Source: Ancylostoma caninum
Taxonomy: Eukaryota; Nematoda; Chromadorea; Rhabditida; Ancylostomatidae
DNA length: 64,000 nt
Assembly: GCA_037903475.1 (NCBI GenBank)
Contig: JBAJFG010000066.1
Span: 124,001 to 188,000, forward strand
Direction: 5' to 3'
Shown here: positions 1 through 11,100 of the stretch, in pieces
How the letters are laid out: every line of letters starts with the position of its first letter
Numbering within the stretch: position 1 is the stretch's first letter
Program-made: the position numbers and the translations under genes
Notes under the pieces: generated by a model
Databases searched by the model: none
Told to the model about the DNA's origin: nothing
What the model saw: only the letters and a program-made list of their open reading frames with translations

Positions 1-1063
1 CCATAAAGCAAGCAATTTTGTTTCATCACATGAATACTAAATCTGGTGAGAATGGAGTTAGGGAGGCCACTCCTTTCAAGCATGCTTAAGCATAGGCATA
101 GGCTTAGGTTTAGCTTAGGCTCAGGCTAGTGCTTTGACTTAGGCTTACAATGTGAAGCCTGTGAGGGTGGCTCCAACTCCCTTTTCGCCCTAAATCTTAT
201 TTCGGAGATAAAATGCATAAATTGATAAAAGAATGAAGCTTTGTCAGTCTCTCAACAGGTGTGTACAGTGGAGTCAATTACGGTGGCCCATCCGCGGCGT
301 CGCTGTCTCGGACGAGTTCTGCAAAATTCTGTCATCTCTGCACTATGCAGGGTCGCGGTAAGCGCTCGCATAGTTCTCACACCTTTCTCGCACTTTTAAT
401 TACCGTTACATTGCAGCTGTTTAGGTCAACATCAAGAATGATGGAGTCGAACGCCGTCGATGGCGGAGGATAAAGAGGCTCCCCTGCCTCGGGGATACAT
501 ATCCTAGAGGGATACGCTCCCTTGCCGCCCACGGCCACGCCCACAGCTCTCTCGTCCTACCCTCTCTTCTCTCTCCACCCTACTACTGTCTGTGCTCTCT
601 TCGGCATGAAATTATAGCAATGATGGAGATAAGAATTTGGGGAGAGGGAATCGCTGGAGTGAATGGTACTAACGAAATGAATTGATACTTAGCTGATAAG
701 AGGATAGTACAACACGATGACAAAACGACAGTATACATGAACTACATAAATAGGCACATAAACTATACCAAATTGATTAGGAGTTTTCAAATCTGTGATT
801 TAAATAAGATTTAAATAAAATTGTGATTTGAATTCAAAAAAACCACTGATTTAGGAAGTACAATCTTCAAGGGGTTATTTGAAATGCTGATTACGGATCT
901 GACAGCTATTCTGTATCAGAATGCCATTTTGAAGTGTTCCAAGCGTGTACGTATTTTTCAGAATCTTCTGAAACACTGTAAACTAAGGTTATTTGACGTT
1001 TTTATCTCGAGTACGTTTTGTATGGTGCTGATCTTTTCTAATAACTGAGAAGCAGGACGGGTG
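1..1063. other. Left-edge noncoding DNA with degenerate TTAGGC-like patch
   Basis: Probably intron of the DLG5-like gene or downstream flank. Bases about 85-155 are a run of imperfect telomere-like hexamers (cataggcataggcttagg and relatives). Bases 265-300 share a near-identical stretch (acggtggcccatccgcggc) with the minus strand at about 4275-4310, marking a dispersed repeat. No exon could be supported. Confidence 0.5.
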
Positions 1064-1072
1064 TAATTTCTT

Positions 1073-1389
1073 GGGTGTGGGTCATGATGAGGCAAAAGTG
1101 GGTGGGCAATGTGTCTGCGTTTGGTTCATTCGAACCCTCGCCTCGCCCTTCAGGACCTACTCGCACTAATTCGCGCGCGATTTCACCATAGTTGCCCATG
1201 CATGTGGGTGGGCAATGTGTCTGCGTTTGGTTCATTCGAACCCTCGCCTCGCCCTTCAGGACCTACTCGCACTAATTCGCGCGCGATTTCACCATAGTTG
1301 CCCATGCAAATTTGAATGTGAGTGCGGACGAGTCAACGCCGAAGGGCGGGAAGACGCCGCCCCATTTTGCCTCATCATGACCCACACCC
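1073..1389. mobile_element. 317-bp foldback MITE with 25-bp TIRs and 9-bp TSD
   Basis: Perfect 25-bp terminal inverted repeats (1073-1097 and 1365-1389, beginning gggtgtgggtcatgatgagg) are flanked on both sides by the direct repeat taatttctt (1064-1072 and 1390-1398). A 9-bp duplication points to Mutator-type mobilisation. The interior holds a 106-bp tandem duplication. No transposase is encoded, so it is non-autonomous. Confidence 0.85.
1098..1309. repeat. 106-bp tandem duplication inside the 317-bp MITE
   Basis: Two practically identical copies begin at 1098 and 1204 (gtgggtgggcaatgtgtctg). The near identity suggests a recent duplication or gene conversion within the element. Confidence 0.9.
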
Positions 1390-2305
1390 TAATTTCTTTT
1401 CTAAAACTACTCGATTCATTTTTATAAAGCAAAGTTGAAATTTCGAAAATAAAAACGAATCGTCTGAATGACAAAGTTTGCTTCTAAAACGAGTGTTGAG
1501 CTCTTTCTTCGTGTGCAGAAACGTTTTCAAAAATATCCCGACGCACGCAAGAACACTTTTTCTCACGATTCTTTGCTCCCTATTTTGTCACAAGAAAAAC
1601 ATATGAAAAATAAAAAGCTTCCTGTGGGAACAATTTTATGTAGTAATTGAGATTCCTTATGAATACTAACAAATACCAGTTCATTTCACATTTTTCGCTC
1701 ATTTCATTTTTCTCACTCTATTCCACTCTTGCATCCTTAGTTTTAGAAAATCAATGCTAACAAAACAGGAAGAGAGCGGCGATCTGACGGCATTGTATCC
1801 TTGAGGTACGCCTGCAGGTACAGCTCGTATCTGCGGGGCCTTTCTTACACCCCATCTGGCGATGGGTTCATGATCGATTGCGTTGGAGAAAATGTAAATG
1901 TAAATGGAGAACAGCAAATTCTACAAAAATCCTACAATGCATCCTATGTGGTGATGAGCTTTTGGAGTTTTGGATTTATCCAAGCTGGGCAACCCGTGCA
2001 TTAATTGTTAAAAAAACACATCACGATACAAAACAGATACCGAATTCGAGATAACAACGTGGAATAACCCCAGTTTACAAAGATTCAACGGATTCTGAAA
2101 ATGTGATATCTAATGTAGAGGCTTGGAACACTTCAGAAATGGCATTTCGATACAAAATTGATTTTAAATTCATGATCAGCATGTTAAATGAGCCTTGCTT
2201 AAATGTTCAATTTCTCAAAACCGTCGATCTTTTTTTAAAATTTGAATTGCGGCTTTATTTAAACTTTCTTGTACATCACTCCACAATTTCTCGACTTCCG
2301 CTTCC

Positions 2306-2590
2306 CCCTCAAACTCGTCTACGGACGTTCGTCACCCGCCGCGCCGCCGCGCGCGAATTCGCGCGCGGCACTACCTTTTTTTTCCCTAGCGCAGACGCCG
2401 GGAGGGTGGGTATGGAGCGTTATACCTGGAGTGGGAGGCGCGGACGAGCTCTGACCAATCGCAGAGCTGGGCCGCACCCCCCTCTCCAGGTATAACACCC
2501 CACACCCCGGGAGGGTTCGTCGCGCACTCCGCCCTTTTCGCCGCGTTTGCGAAAGGACGGGTGACGAACGTCACGTAATCCCTCAAACTC
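2306..2590. mobile_element. 263-bp GC-rich foldback element with 11-bp TSD
   Basis: The direct repeat ccctcaaactc occurs at 2306-2316 and 2580-2590. Between them, imperfect inverted termini share gacgttcgtcacccg (left, 2324-2338) and its complement (right, 2558-2572). The interior is GC-rich and self-complementary around gtataac/gttatac and the central gagctc/agagct. The duplication size again fits a Mutator-like family. No coding. Confidence 0.7.
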
Positions 2591-4431
2591 TGCATGCATA
2601 TGTATGGGCTCGGTATGTGGGCGGGGTGATGGGCGTGGCCGCTATCCGCTGCAGCGAACACGCAAAATCTCCGCAGGGTACAGGCCCCAAACCAGGCTAT
2701 GACTGTCAGCAAACCTTAGGAGCCTCTTTACCCCCCTCCGAGTCGAACGGTCGTGTATCGAGTATTTCCTCTGCATGGTTTCTTAGCATCAAAGAGAGGA
2801 AATACTCGTTAGTGAACTGTATATATCATTCAAATAGCTAATTAGGGAAAAACCAGTATGGAGGATAATCATCTTTCCACAGAATTTTTGCTTTTTTCTT
2901 TTCGATCGTGTGAGGGTATAGATCTATCATGTGAATAGCACTGCTCTGTTATAGTAATGTCAGATACGATGTGAAAAATGGAGACTTCGCCTTCCCCAAA
3001 ATAACTACGGCGGCCACTCGACGCAACCAGTATGTCCTAAAATTTAATGTCTCATCCCTCCCCCCTCCCTGAACCTGCCTAAACCTAGGCGCTCGAGCAA
3101 TGCCCTGTAAAAACTTTCGGAAACGACTTTCCCATTGCATCAGACTCCAAGGCAAGCCATGCTCGTATACCAGCGAAACGCGTTTTGTTACTCTATTTTT
3201 GGCCCATGCTGTATTATACGAACACCGCTAAAAACCTCAGCTGTGAGCATTTTTAACCGAAATTTTATATTTCCGGCTCCCGGGATAATGCATTAAAAAA
3301 GTACTTACGCTCTGTCAGTCAGCTAAGTTCGTACATGAAGCTACTTTTTGAAAATTCTCTCAAACGTGGGTAACTGAACCGAAATTGAGCTTGTCAATCA
3401 TTTCATCGGTCGCTTTCATTTCCTGCTGTGAATAGAAGGTCCAGCATATGATCACCATATAGCCCAGGCTAGACACAATCATGCTTCTCTTTGTTCCTAT
3501 CGATCATACATTTCTTGAAGGAGAAAAAGCTTCAAAACAGTAAGAACGCAAAAATTTGGATTGGTCGTTATTCCAACACACAGCGAACTGAATTCTTTGA
3601 AAAGAGCATCTGCTCCTTGAGTGAGCGAAGGAAAAAGGCCATCGAATAAGAAAAAGAGTATCGGTTTGATTGAGCTGTTAAACTTTTAACTTTATGTAAA
3701 TTTAGTTCTTTATAGAAACGGTCATTTATATTTTCTCAACCTATAGTAAAATTAAAGTTTGGATTCAATTCTGAAATTTCTGCGTAGATATATGTAGAGC
3801 ATTGCGCAATACAATTTGCATGACTGCTAAATTTGATACTGACTTGTTTCTTTCCTGCCTTTGACATAAATGAGAACTATTTCCACTATTTTTAATAACA
3901 CTATTTTGAAACGGTACTAGTAGGTATACGCTGACTTTGTCATTTCCAATATGACCTGGTTGATGGCGGCAACAACTGCTGGGGACGTATCACATTGGTG
4001 GGGTCAGGTTGGTAAGCACTGGCACTGGAGCTGGCGAGATGCCAGCAACGTCTGCGTCTACGCTGCAGCCGTTAAGGTATCTCGTACGAGACACACCCTG
4101 TTTGTCGCCTATTGCTTGCCGTCCGTGTCCTCTGCCACTTTTATGCTATTTCTAGCAGCTTTTCTACCCGCTTTAAGGATTTTCGACCGAATCGGAAAGA
4201 AAAGCGTCCAGGAACAGCATTCCGGCGGCAGACGACATCAATCCTGCTGCGCGCGGAGCGGATGCGCAGCGTCCTTCTCGAGGCCGCGGATGGGCCACCG
4301 TCATTGACGTCCACTGTAGGTGTGGATTTCTATTCATTTCATATATGATACATTGGGAACTACTGATGAAAAACTGAAATCTCGGGGAAGCCAAGGAGGT
4401 CGCATAACCTACCTAGTTCTTAGCCCCGAAA
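2591..4431. other. Noncoding stretch between MITE and mariner
   Basis: No exon with credible splice sites or domain was found on either strand. The GC-rich block 4100-4320 includes the dispersed motif shared with 265-300. This is probably intron sequence of the DLG5-like gene, since that gene must continue leftwards past 6401. Confidence 0.4.
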
Positions 4432-4433
4432 TA

Positions 4434-5681
4434 TTAGGGTGGTCAGAAAGTCTTGAGCCGTTTAACACCTTTTTTTTTCTTTATTTTATTATTCAGCACA
4501 CAATGAGTTTTACTCAACAATATAATCACCATCATTAGCCACTACAATGTCCCACCTAATGGGCAGATCAGCGATCCCCTTTTCCCAGAACTGGGGAGAC
4601 TGGGAGTCAAAGAAGTCGCTGACCGCCCTTCCAACATCTTCAAGTTTGGTGAATTTTTTCTTAGCCAGGAATGCCTTGAGGGGGCGAAACAAATGATAAT
4701 CAGAGGGGGCAATATCAGGGGAATAGGGCGGATGGGGAACCGTGTCCCAGCCCAGCTCCTCCAACTGTTCACGTGTCTCTTTAGCTACATGGGGCTTAGC
4801 GTTATCGTGGAGCAGGTGGATAAAAGCTCGTCTCGGCCGTCTTTCTCGAACAGCGTCCGCTAATTTCTGGAGCTGATTGGCGTAAACGCTACCGGTGACG
4901 GTGTGTCCTTGCGGGAGCAGCTCGTGATACAGCATTCCTCGCGAATCCCAAAAACAGCAAAGGAGACACTTCTTGGGGTGAAGGTCCGATTTGGCTTGCG
5001 TTGGAGGGTCTTCTCCTTGAGGGAGCCACAAGGCATGACGCGTATTGGAATCGTAGAGGACCCAACTCTCGTCTCCGGTAATCAGATCCCTCAGAAACTC
5101 CTTCCGTTGAGGGCGGAGAAGGAGAGACTGACAAATGGATATCCGGGTGAAGCGCGTACTGTCGGTCAAGACATGAGGGATCCATCGAGTCAGCACTTTT
5201 CTGTAGCCGAGGACCTGAAGGCGACTGAGGACTGTTTGATGACTACATCTGAGTCTCGTCGCAAGACTGCGGGTGTTAACTTCCGGGTCCTCTTTCACGG
5301 CGCCGAGAATGACAGTCTTCCACCTTGAGGGGGCGTCCCGACCGAGGCTTTTCTTCGAAGTCCGTATCTCCTCCTTCGAAGCGAGCGAAACAGCGTTTGA
5401 CAGTGCTGATGGAAGTAGTGTCTTCTCCTAATGCGTTGTTGATGTTGCGAACGGTTTCCGTGCCGCGGCGCCATTCATAGAAGATAATCGCTCGAATGTG
5501 CACTTGTGGAATTGACATCGTAATTAAAGTTAAGAAAGGCAACCTGGGTATATATACCTATCGGTTTCGAGAGTGATACTGATAGAGGATGATACCACAT
5601 GGTAGGTCGTGGTACCGGTCAAGAATCGAAAGTTCTGAAACTTTTTAAAAAAATCGGCTCAAGACTTTCTGACCACCCTAA
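4434..5681 (-). mobile_element. Mariner transposon, 1248 bp
   Basis: Perfect 27-bp terminal inverted repeats (4434-4460 and 5655-5681, starting TTAGGGTGGTCAGAAAGTCT) are flanked by TA target duplications (4432-4433, 5682-5683). The length is normal for mariner, and the transposase runs on the minus strand. Intact ends with a broken transposase mean it could still be moved in trans. It lies left of the last visible DLG5-like exon and is presumably intronic. The hookworm mariner bandit is a candidate relative; not verified. Confidence 0.95.
4510..5518 (-). pseudogene. Mariner transposase (DD34D), one frameshift
   Basis: The N-terminal half starts at ATG 5518 with the mariner helix-turn-helix region (RRGTETVRNINNALGE, CFARFEGGDTDFEEKPRSGR). 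It goes out of frame at about 5320-5310, just after RSGRPLKVED, and continues in the next frame as ILGAVKEDPEVNTRSLATRL to the stop at 4510. Catalytic residues are present: GDESW (first Asp), HDNAKPH (second Asp) and SPDIAPSDYHLF (third Asp), with exactly 34 residues between the second and third. The usual linker motif is WIPHVLTD. Combined length is about 335-340 residues, normal for the family. A single small indel therefore appears to be the only gross defect. Confidence 0.92.
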
Positions 5682-5683
5682 TA

Positions 5684-6400
5684 CATATATCTTCCATTCT
5701 AATCCTTCTTTCTTTCTTGAAGCTAGTCGACTTCATGCGTAGTTTCATGCAGCTAGGTATAACTCCATTCTTATGCTTGGATTTCGTCTCATGCTTCAAT
5801 CTTATATGAAGTCTAGACGCTAAACAACATTGTGTTTTTCTGTGTTCTTCAGTCACGGCCTCAACCGCAGATTAGTAATGAGACCAAGATGCTCCCCTTC
5901 TCGACCTTATTCTACAATATGAGGCTGCAACCTTCTAGAACCATTCATTCACACACACTCACCCATTCATTCATTCATTCATTCATTCATTCATTCATTC
6001 ATTCATTCATTCATTCATTCATTTGTTTATTTACTTATTCATTTACTCATTCGTTCATTCATCTATTCATTCATTCAAGCATTATTTAATTGAAATATTA
6101 GTAATTAACTAACCGGTTACATTCAGGAAAGAATGCATAAAATTAGAAACAGAATACAAAATTATGAACAAAGAGTAGACATTAGCAGTTTTTTTTTCTA
6201 CAACAATTTTTTTTCGCGGATTATGCAAGTACTAGAGAACGTTGTGGCTCAGTTGGAAACAGAGTGGTTTTAATAGCAAGCAAAACTCAAAATTTAAATA
6301 AAAAAGGGGAGAAGCCTCACCCTCATTGTACTTAAAACCAAGCAAGTAGCAAAAAATTAGAATGTTCACATCTTTGATAGCGGGCAAATTCAGAACTCAC
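5684..6400. repeat. Intron with (ATTC)n microsatellite
   Basis: Tandem ATTC/TTCA repeats run from about 5964 to 6077, pure at first and interrupted by gtttatttacttattc near the end. The remainder is A/T-rich intron next to the PDZ4 donor at 6401. Nothing else seen. Confidence 0.85.
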
Positions 6401-8104
6401 CATCTTCAACGTGTAGCTCAGCCATCTCGGATAAGCTCTCAAGCAGCGCCTCAGTCGCTTCTTCCAGAGTAGCGCCACGGACGTTATAACCATCAATCTC
6501 CAGTATCAAATCTCCTTCCTTAAATTAGGGCATTATTTTTTCCGCAACTTCAGAATTTTTGAGTAATCGAAAAAAGTAATAAATGGGATAAATAAATGGG
6601 ATACAAACTACGAAATATAAACGGTGGGTTCGTTGCTGGAAAACAAGAAGTCCTGAAGCTCTGAGATGTCCCACCTGAAGCTCTCCGGCTGCTGCATCCG
6701 ACAGTATTCCCATAGCATTTCCTCCACAAAGCCTTACGCATTTCCGTGGCACCGTAATCCAACGAGGATTAGTGGAGCCACTCACGAGTAATGTCACCTT
6801 GAAAAGCACCGAGATATGGTCACGTTTCAGTCAAATAAAATGAAAGCTGTGTGAGTCAGGGTCAATATGATGAAAGTCAGGGCTGGTGATAATAGGTTCA
6901 CTATTCAGTTAACTGTAAGGACACCTCGTCCTGACTGACGCCGAACTGATTGAGCACCTTATTCGCAGCTTCCTTGTCCGCCGATCTCATATTGATGCCA
7001 CCGACCTAAAATAGAAAAATAATTCACATGTATACATCCAGAGAATTGTGGGGTGTTTTCTAAAATAAAAACACGGTAGTTCTTCCCATTCTGGGTTGAC
7101 AACGTATGCAAATTATAGCCTTGACTTTCGTATGGGTCACACTTGCAATAAAGACAAAAATTCGCCTTTCAGAAACCCTTTCAGCTTTGCGAGTATATCG
7201 GTTGGAATACTGTGCCATAAAATTTCAGATTTCGTCAATCCTTTAAATCATTACGTTATTGGAAAGCTAGAGATTGTGCGTTAGTGCGTTATTCCGTTAA
7301 ATCGTTCAAGCACGTTTTATTACACATCAAAAGCCTCATCGGAGCCATGGGCTCTCTATGCAAGAAGTGATTAGGCTCTATAACACAACTTGAACATTTC
7401 TGCCTCATGCGGGCAATTTATATTAGATGCGTGCGTCCGTCGCGCTGCGACTATGTGATTCAGGGTACTTCCAGGTGCACCCTTGACGCATCCCAAACGC
7501 AGGTGAGACACACTTGTTTCGCGAATCCTGATGCTGTGCTATTTTATTCATGATGTACATTCTACATGCCACATTGGCAGATCTTTGGGGAAGTTCCTTA
7601 TGAGTGTATGTGTGTGTCCGACGCGCAACTGACGCACGCATACGGTATAAATCCTGTACAAAGAGAAACAGCGCGCTGCCGTAAATATGAATGTCAATAT
7701 GTTTCTTCACGCTGAAGTCAGTAATAGGCAAGTCGCCTGAATTCTGCGTCGATACCCGACCTTTTGACGAGATGCATTTTTGACGTTTTTTTTGGGATTT
7801 TTATTGATCCTCACGATCGGTTGCGCGTTAATGCGTTACTACGTTCCGTGTTAGTGCGTTCATTCGTTACGTTATAGCGCACAGATTTTGTCGGCGCAAG
7901 TATTGGTGATTGTTTCACATAAAAAACTCACATCTAGCAGCCTGTCTCCTCTTCTCACAAGGCCGTTTGCTCTTCCAGGAACGTTAGAAATCACGACGCC
8001 TCTATCCGAGTTCTCCAAGCCGAGGCCAAACTCGTTGCCTTCCTTGCTCAGGCACACTCGACGCACTTTGTCGGAAGACTCCGAAAGCAACGTTCCGGAG
8101 GGTG
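6401..8104 (-). CDS. DLG5: PDZ3 and PDZ4 exons of the DLG5-like gene
   Basis: Exons 8104-7932 and 7005-6902 give PDZ3: VRRVCLSKEGNEFGLGLE (FGLGLE is the peptide-binding loop), GVVISNVPG, LVRRGDRLLD, then VGGINMRSADKEAANKVL. Exons 6780-6675 and 6518-6401 give PDZ4: VPRKCVRLCGGNAMGI, EGDLILEIDGYNVRG and helix TLEEATEALLESL. PDZ4 lacks several residues normally found between the GI of strand B and the GD turn. The acceptor used for the 6780 exon (cgtgag|T) is poor, because the better upstream acceptor would create a stop at the junction. The last codon (GAT G|gtgagt) is split, so the gene continues to the left. Confidence 0.82.
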
Positions 8105-11100
8105 CTGAGGTACAGAATATTAGTCATTGTCAAAACTTCTGCACTTGGCTTACACTTACAGTTGTTAGCGTGGTTGTGGTAGGCGAGATGAACCGAACTC
8201 GTGCTTGGATGAGGGATCGAATTGGTGGAGGATATCAAGGACGATATGGACTCCTCTCGAGGTCCAGGATATGGTGGAGGTTGAGGAAGTGCTGGACTGA
8301 AAACAGTCCACTGCTGTTTCGTAAATAGTCCAAATCTGAGTGCAAATTGTATAGGTATACCTGTACGCCGACACTCTGTGAGTATGAGCGAAAGACGATG
8401 CTGTGGGAGCAGGCGACTTCAAGGCTCTTGCATCCGGCAAACGTCCGTCCGAGGGGTAGGATTCGCGATTGGATCGAGGGGACCATGCCGACGACGGCGA
8501 GGAGCAGCCACAGCGAGTCGATGACATCTCTGACGGTTGCCTAGCGAGCCTGCAAAGTTCATCAAACTTATGTTTTTTCTTCCAAAATCGGCTGTAGTGA
8601 TGTTTTTAATTGAATTCCAAATACAGTTTTCTCTCTCAAATCAAAAATGCCAACCTTGAATTCCCATGATGGTTCTGAGGTGCGAACACTGGAAACACTG
8701 AAGGCCGGTGTAATCGTCGACGCACAGGAATGGACTGCTCTTCGAGCAGCGGCACAGACTTTGGCCAGGTGCTGCCAGTGGCTTCGCAGATCACAGAGGA
8801 ACGTCTGAAGTGGGGACATACTCACCGCAATAATCACAGCAAAGGTTATTCACTCACAATCCATGGTTCTTGCTCAGGAAGTGGTCGAGTTGTTCCACGA
8901 TCTTGGCGTGCTCTGCGCTGCCTTGTGGAGCTCTTAAGTGGGAGAATGGTTCCCCAATAAAAGGAAGGATATCACACAGAAAGTGCAAGTCTACTTACCT
9001 GAGCGATCCATATCTAACCAGTTCTGGCGAGACGTGCTGCTGGTTGGGGATCCTCAGAGACCCCTGTCGAAAAAACACGGGCTCACCGGAAGCGTTGCCG
9101 ATATTGGCCTTGGCGACCACCCTTGGCTTGTCCCCGGATTGGCGCCCGAAAATCTGAATGGTTTTCTTCTTGAGAGAGGCAAACGATCGCCAGAACCTAG
9201 AAGACCCACCTTGGAGAAAAGTGTCACTTTCTGCTTGGAGGAATCCTTGGAGTAGGGATCAGGCCGTTTCTTCCCATCCAGAAGGCCAACAACAACTTGG
9301 CCGCTTCCGACTTAAATGAAAACTTCCAGAAACAGTCAGAAGAATGCAAGAAGAGGTGCAAAACCTCACATCTGATGAGCTGCTCTGCGTGTTTAGCGTC
9401 GTACACTGGCACGTTGTTCACGTGCACGATGCGATGACCCGGTTCCACTCCGACTCTGCTGGCCACTCCACCAGTCTGCACTGCGTTCACAAAAACGCCA
9501 TTGCCCAACTCGATTCCGATGTCTAAGACGATTCAGGATTCGATGGAAGTTCCGCTGTCTCCCGAGCCTTGTATTACCTTGATTTGAGGAAAAGGTGATT
9601 TCGTGGATGCTGGAGGCGTTCGCTCTCCGTCGGATGAGCATCTTCAGATGGTGGCTGTTTTTTAGGATATCGATCACACTGCGTTGATCCATTTCCACCA
9701 CGTCGATGTCATTCACCATAAGAATGTGATCAAGCCGCCTAGACAGATGTAAGAAGGTATTGGTGGAAGGTTTATTTGAAGCGCAGAAATGATTGATGGG
9801 ACGACAAGGATTAATTGGCCTACACAACGTTGAAGAATATTGTTTGAAGGGAGCTGTGCTACGCAAAGTGAGCACTTCTGAATCGACTAAATAAATTGGT
9901 GACTGATTAAATGAGAGTTTTGTGGCGATATGAAAAGCCTACGTCAAGATGTACGTTTCAAACATGTTTATGAAAGTCGTAAAGCATTGCGAAGTGCTCA
10001 AGATAGGTGGAGATAAAGAGTGGAAGACGACCAAATGAAAAAAAAACCTCTCGGAAATTGAACTAGGAAAGAAAGGAAAAGACTGAAAAACGAAAAAAAA
10101 AAGCACAGCGATGTTTTGGTTTGATGAAACTCATAAAAACTTCAATGAAGCTCTGACCTTTACGTAACAAAACTGAAAGTTGAATTCTGCTGCGAAATCC
10201 AGAAGAATTTTAGCAAAATGAAAAGTTACCACCTCCATCAGAAAAGCTATTATTGTTTCAAACACTGTATGGAAGTGTTCTCGAAGAAAGAGAGCTACAT
10301 AAGAGAGCAAGAGCGGATTTCCCAAAAAAAAAATCCGTCTCCATTCGGACAAAATTGCAGAAGGATTACAACAGAAAAGCAGAAAGGCCAACCATCTGCA
10401 GTCGCAGCCGTAGAATATGGAAATTTTCGCGGGGATTCCCGTTATTCGCGGGATTTTCGCATATCTTCTTGTTTTCTTCTTCTTGCTTACATGAAATTGT
10501 TCGTCATCGCATATTGAAGCCAGTGGTCAAAAAAATTGCTGCTAGATGCTCTCTTTCTTGTGGACAAAAATTTTGGAATTTTCTGCGCTTGACCCCAAAC
10601 AGTGCGAAGGGTCAAGGTAATTGACGAATTTCATGAAATACTTAGTGACAGCTGGTCAAAATCAGTAGTGATTGGTGTACATGCATGTGAAGAACACTAC
10701 TCTGAATCTCACAGTGTTTTCCTTCTTCAAAAATACTCATTCTTAAACGAGATATGCGAAAATCCTGCAAATCTCGCGAATAACGCGAATCTCGCGAAAA
10801 TTTTCAGATTCTTCGGCTGCGACAGTACATTCCTTCTGCATTGATGCTGTCCTTCTACTCTTGTCTCTATGCAGTAGAATTCCGCTTCGGCCCTTCTGCG
10901 TCTTATTATCACTGATTCTTTAGATTAACCACACAATCAGAATCTCTTTCCGCTGCGGCCTTTCTGCAACTGCTTTGCAAAATCACACAAATGACTAGCC
11001 ATACCCTCTATTCCTTATCAGGAACGGTACTAGGGGGGGGGGTCCAACAACTCGTAATCATATGTATACCGTTGAATACAGTTTTCGATGCTAATCCCAA

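Noticed and set aside
1..6400. SH3 or guanylate-kinase exons of the DLG5-like gene
   Set aside because: Searched by eye on the minus strand for ALYDR-type SH3 and GUK motifs; none found, so they are assumed to lie beyond the window.
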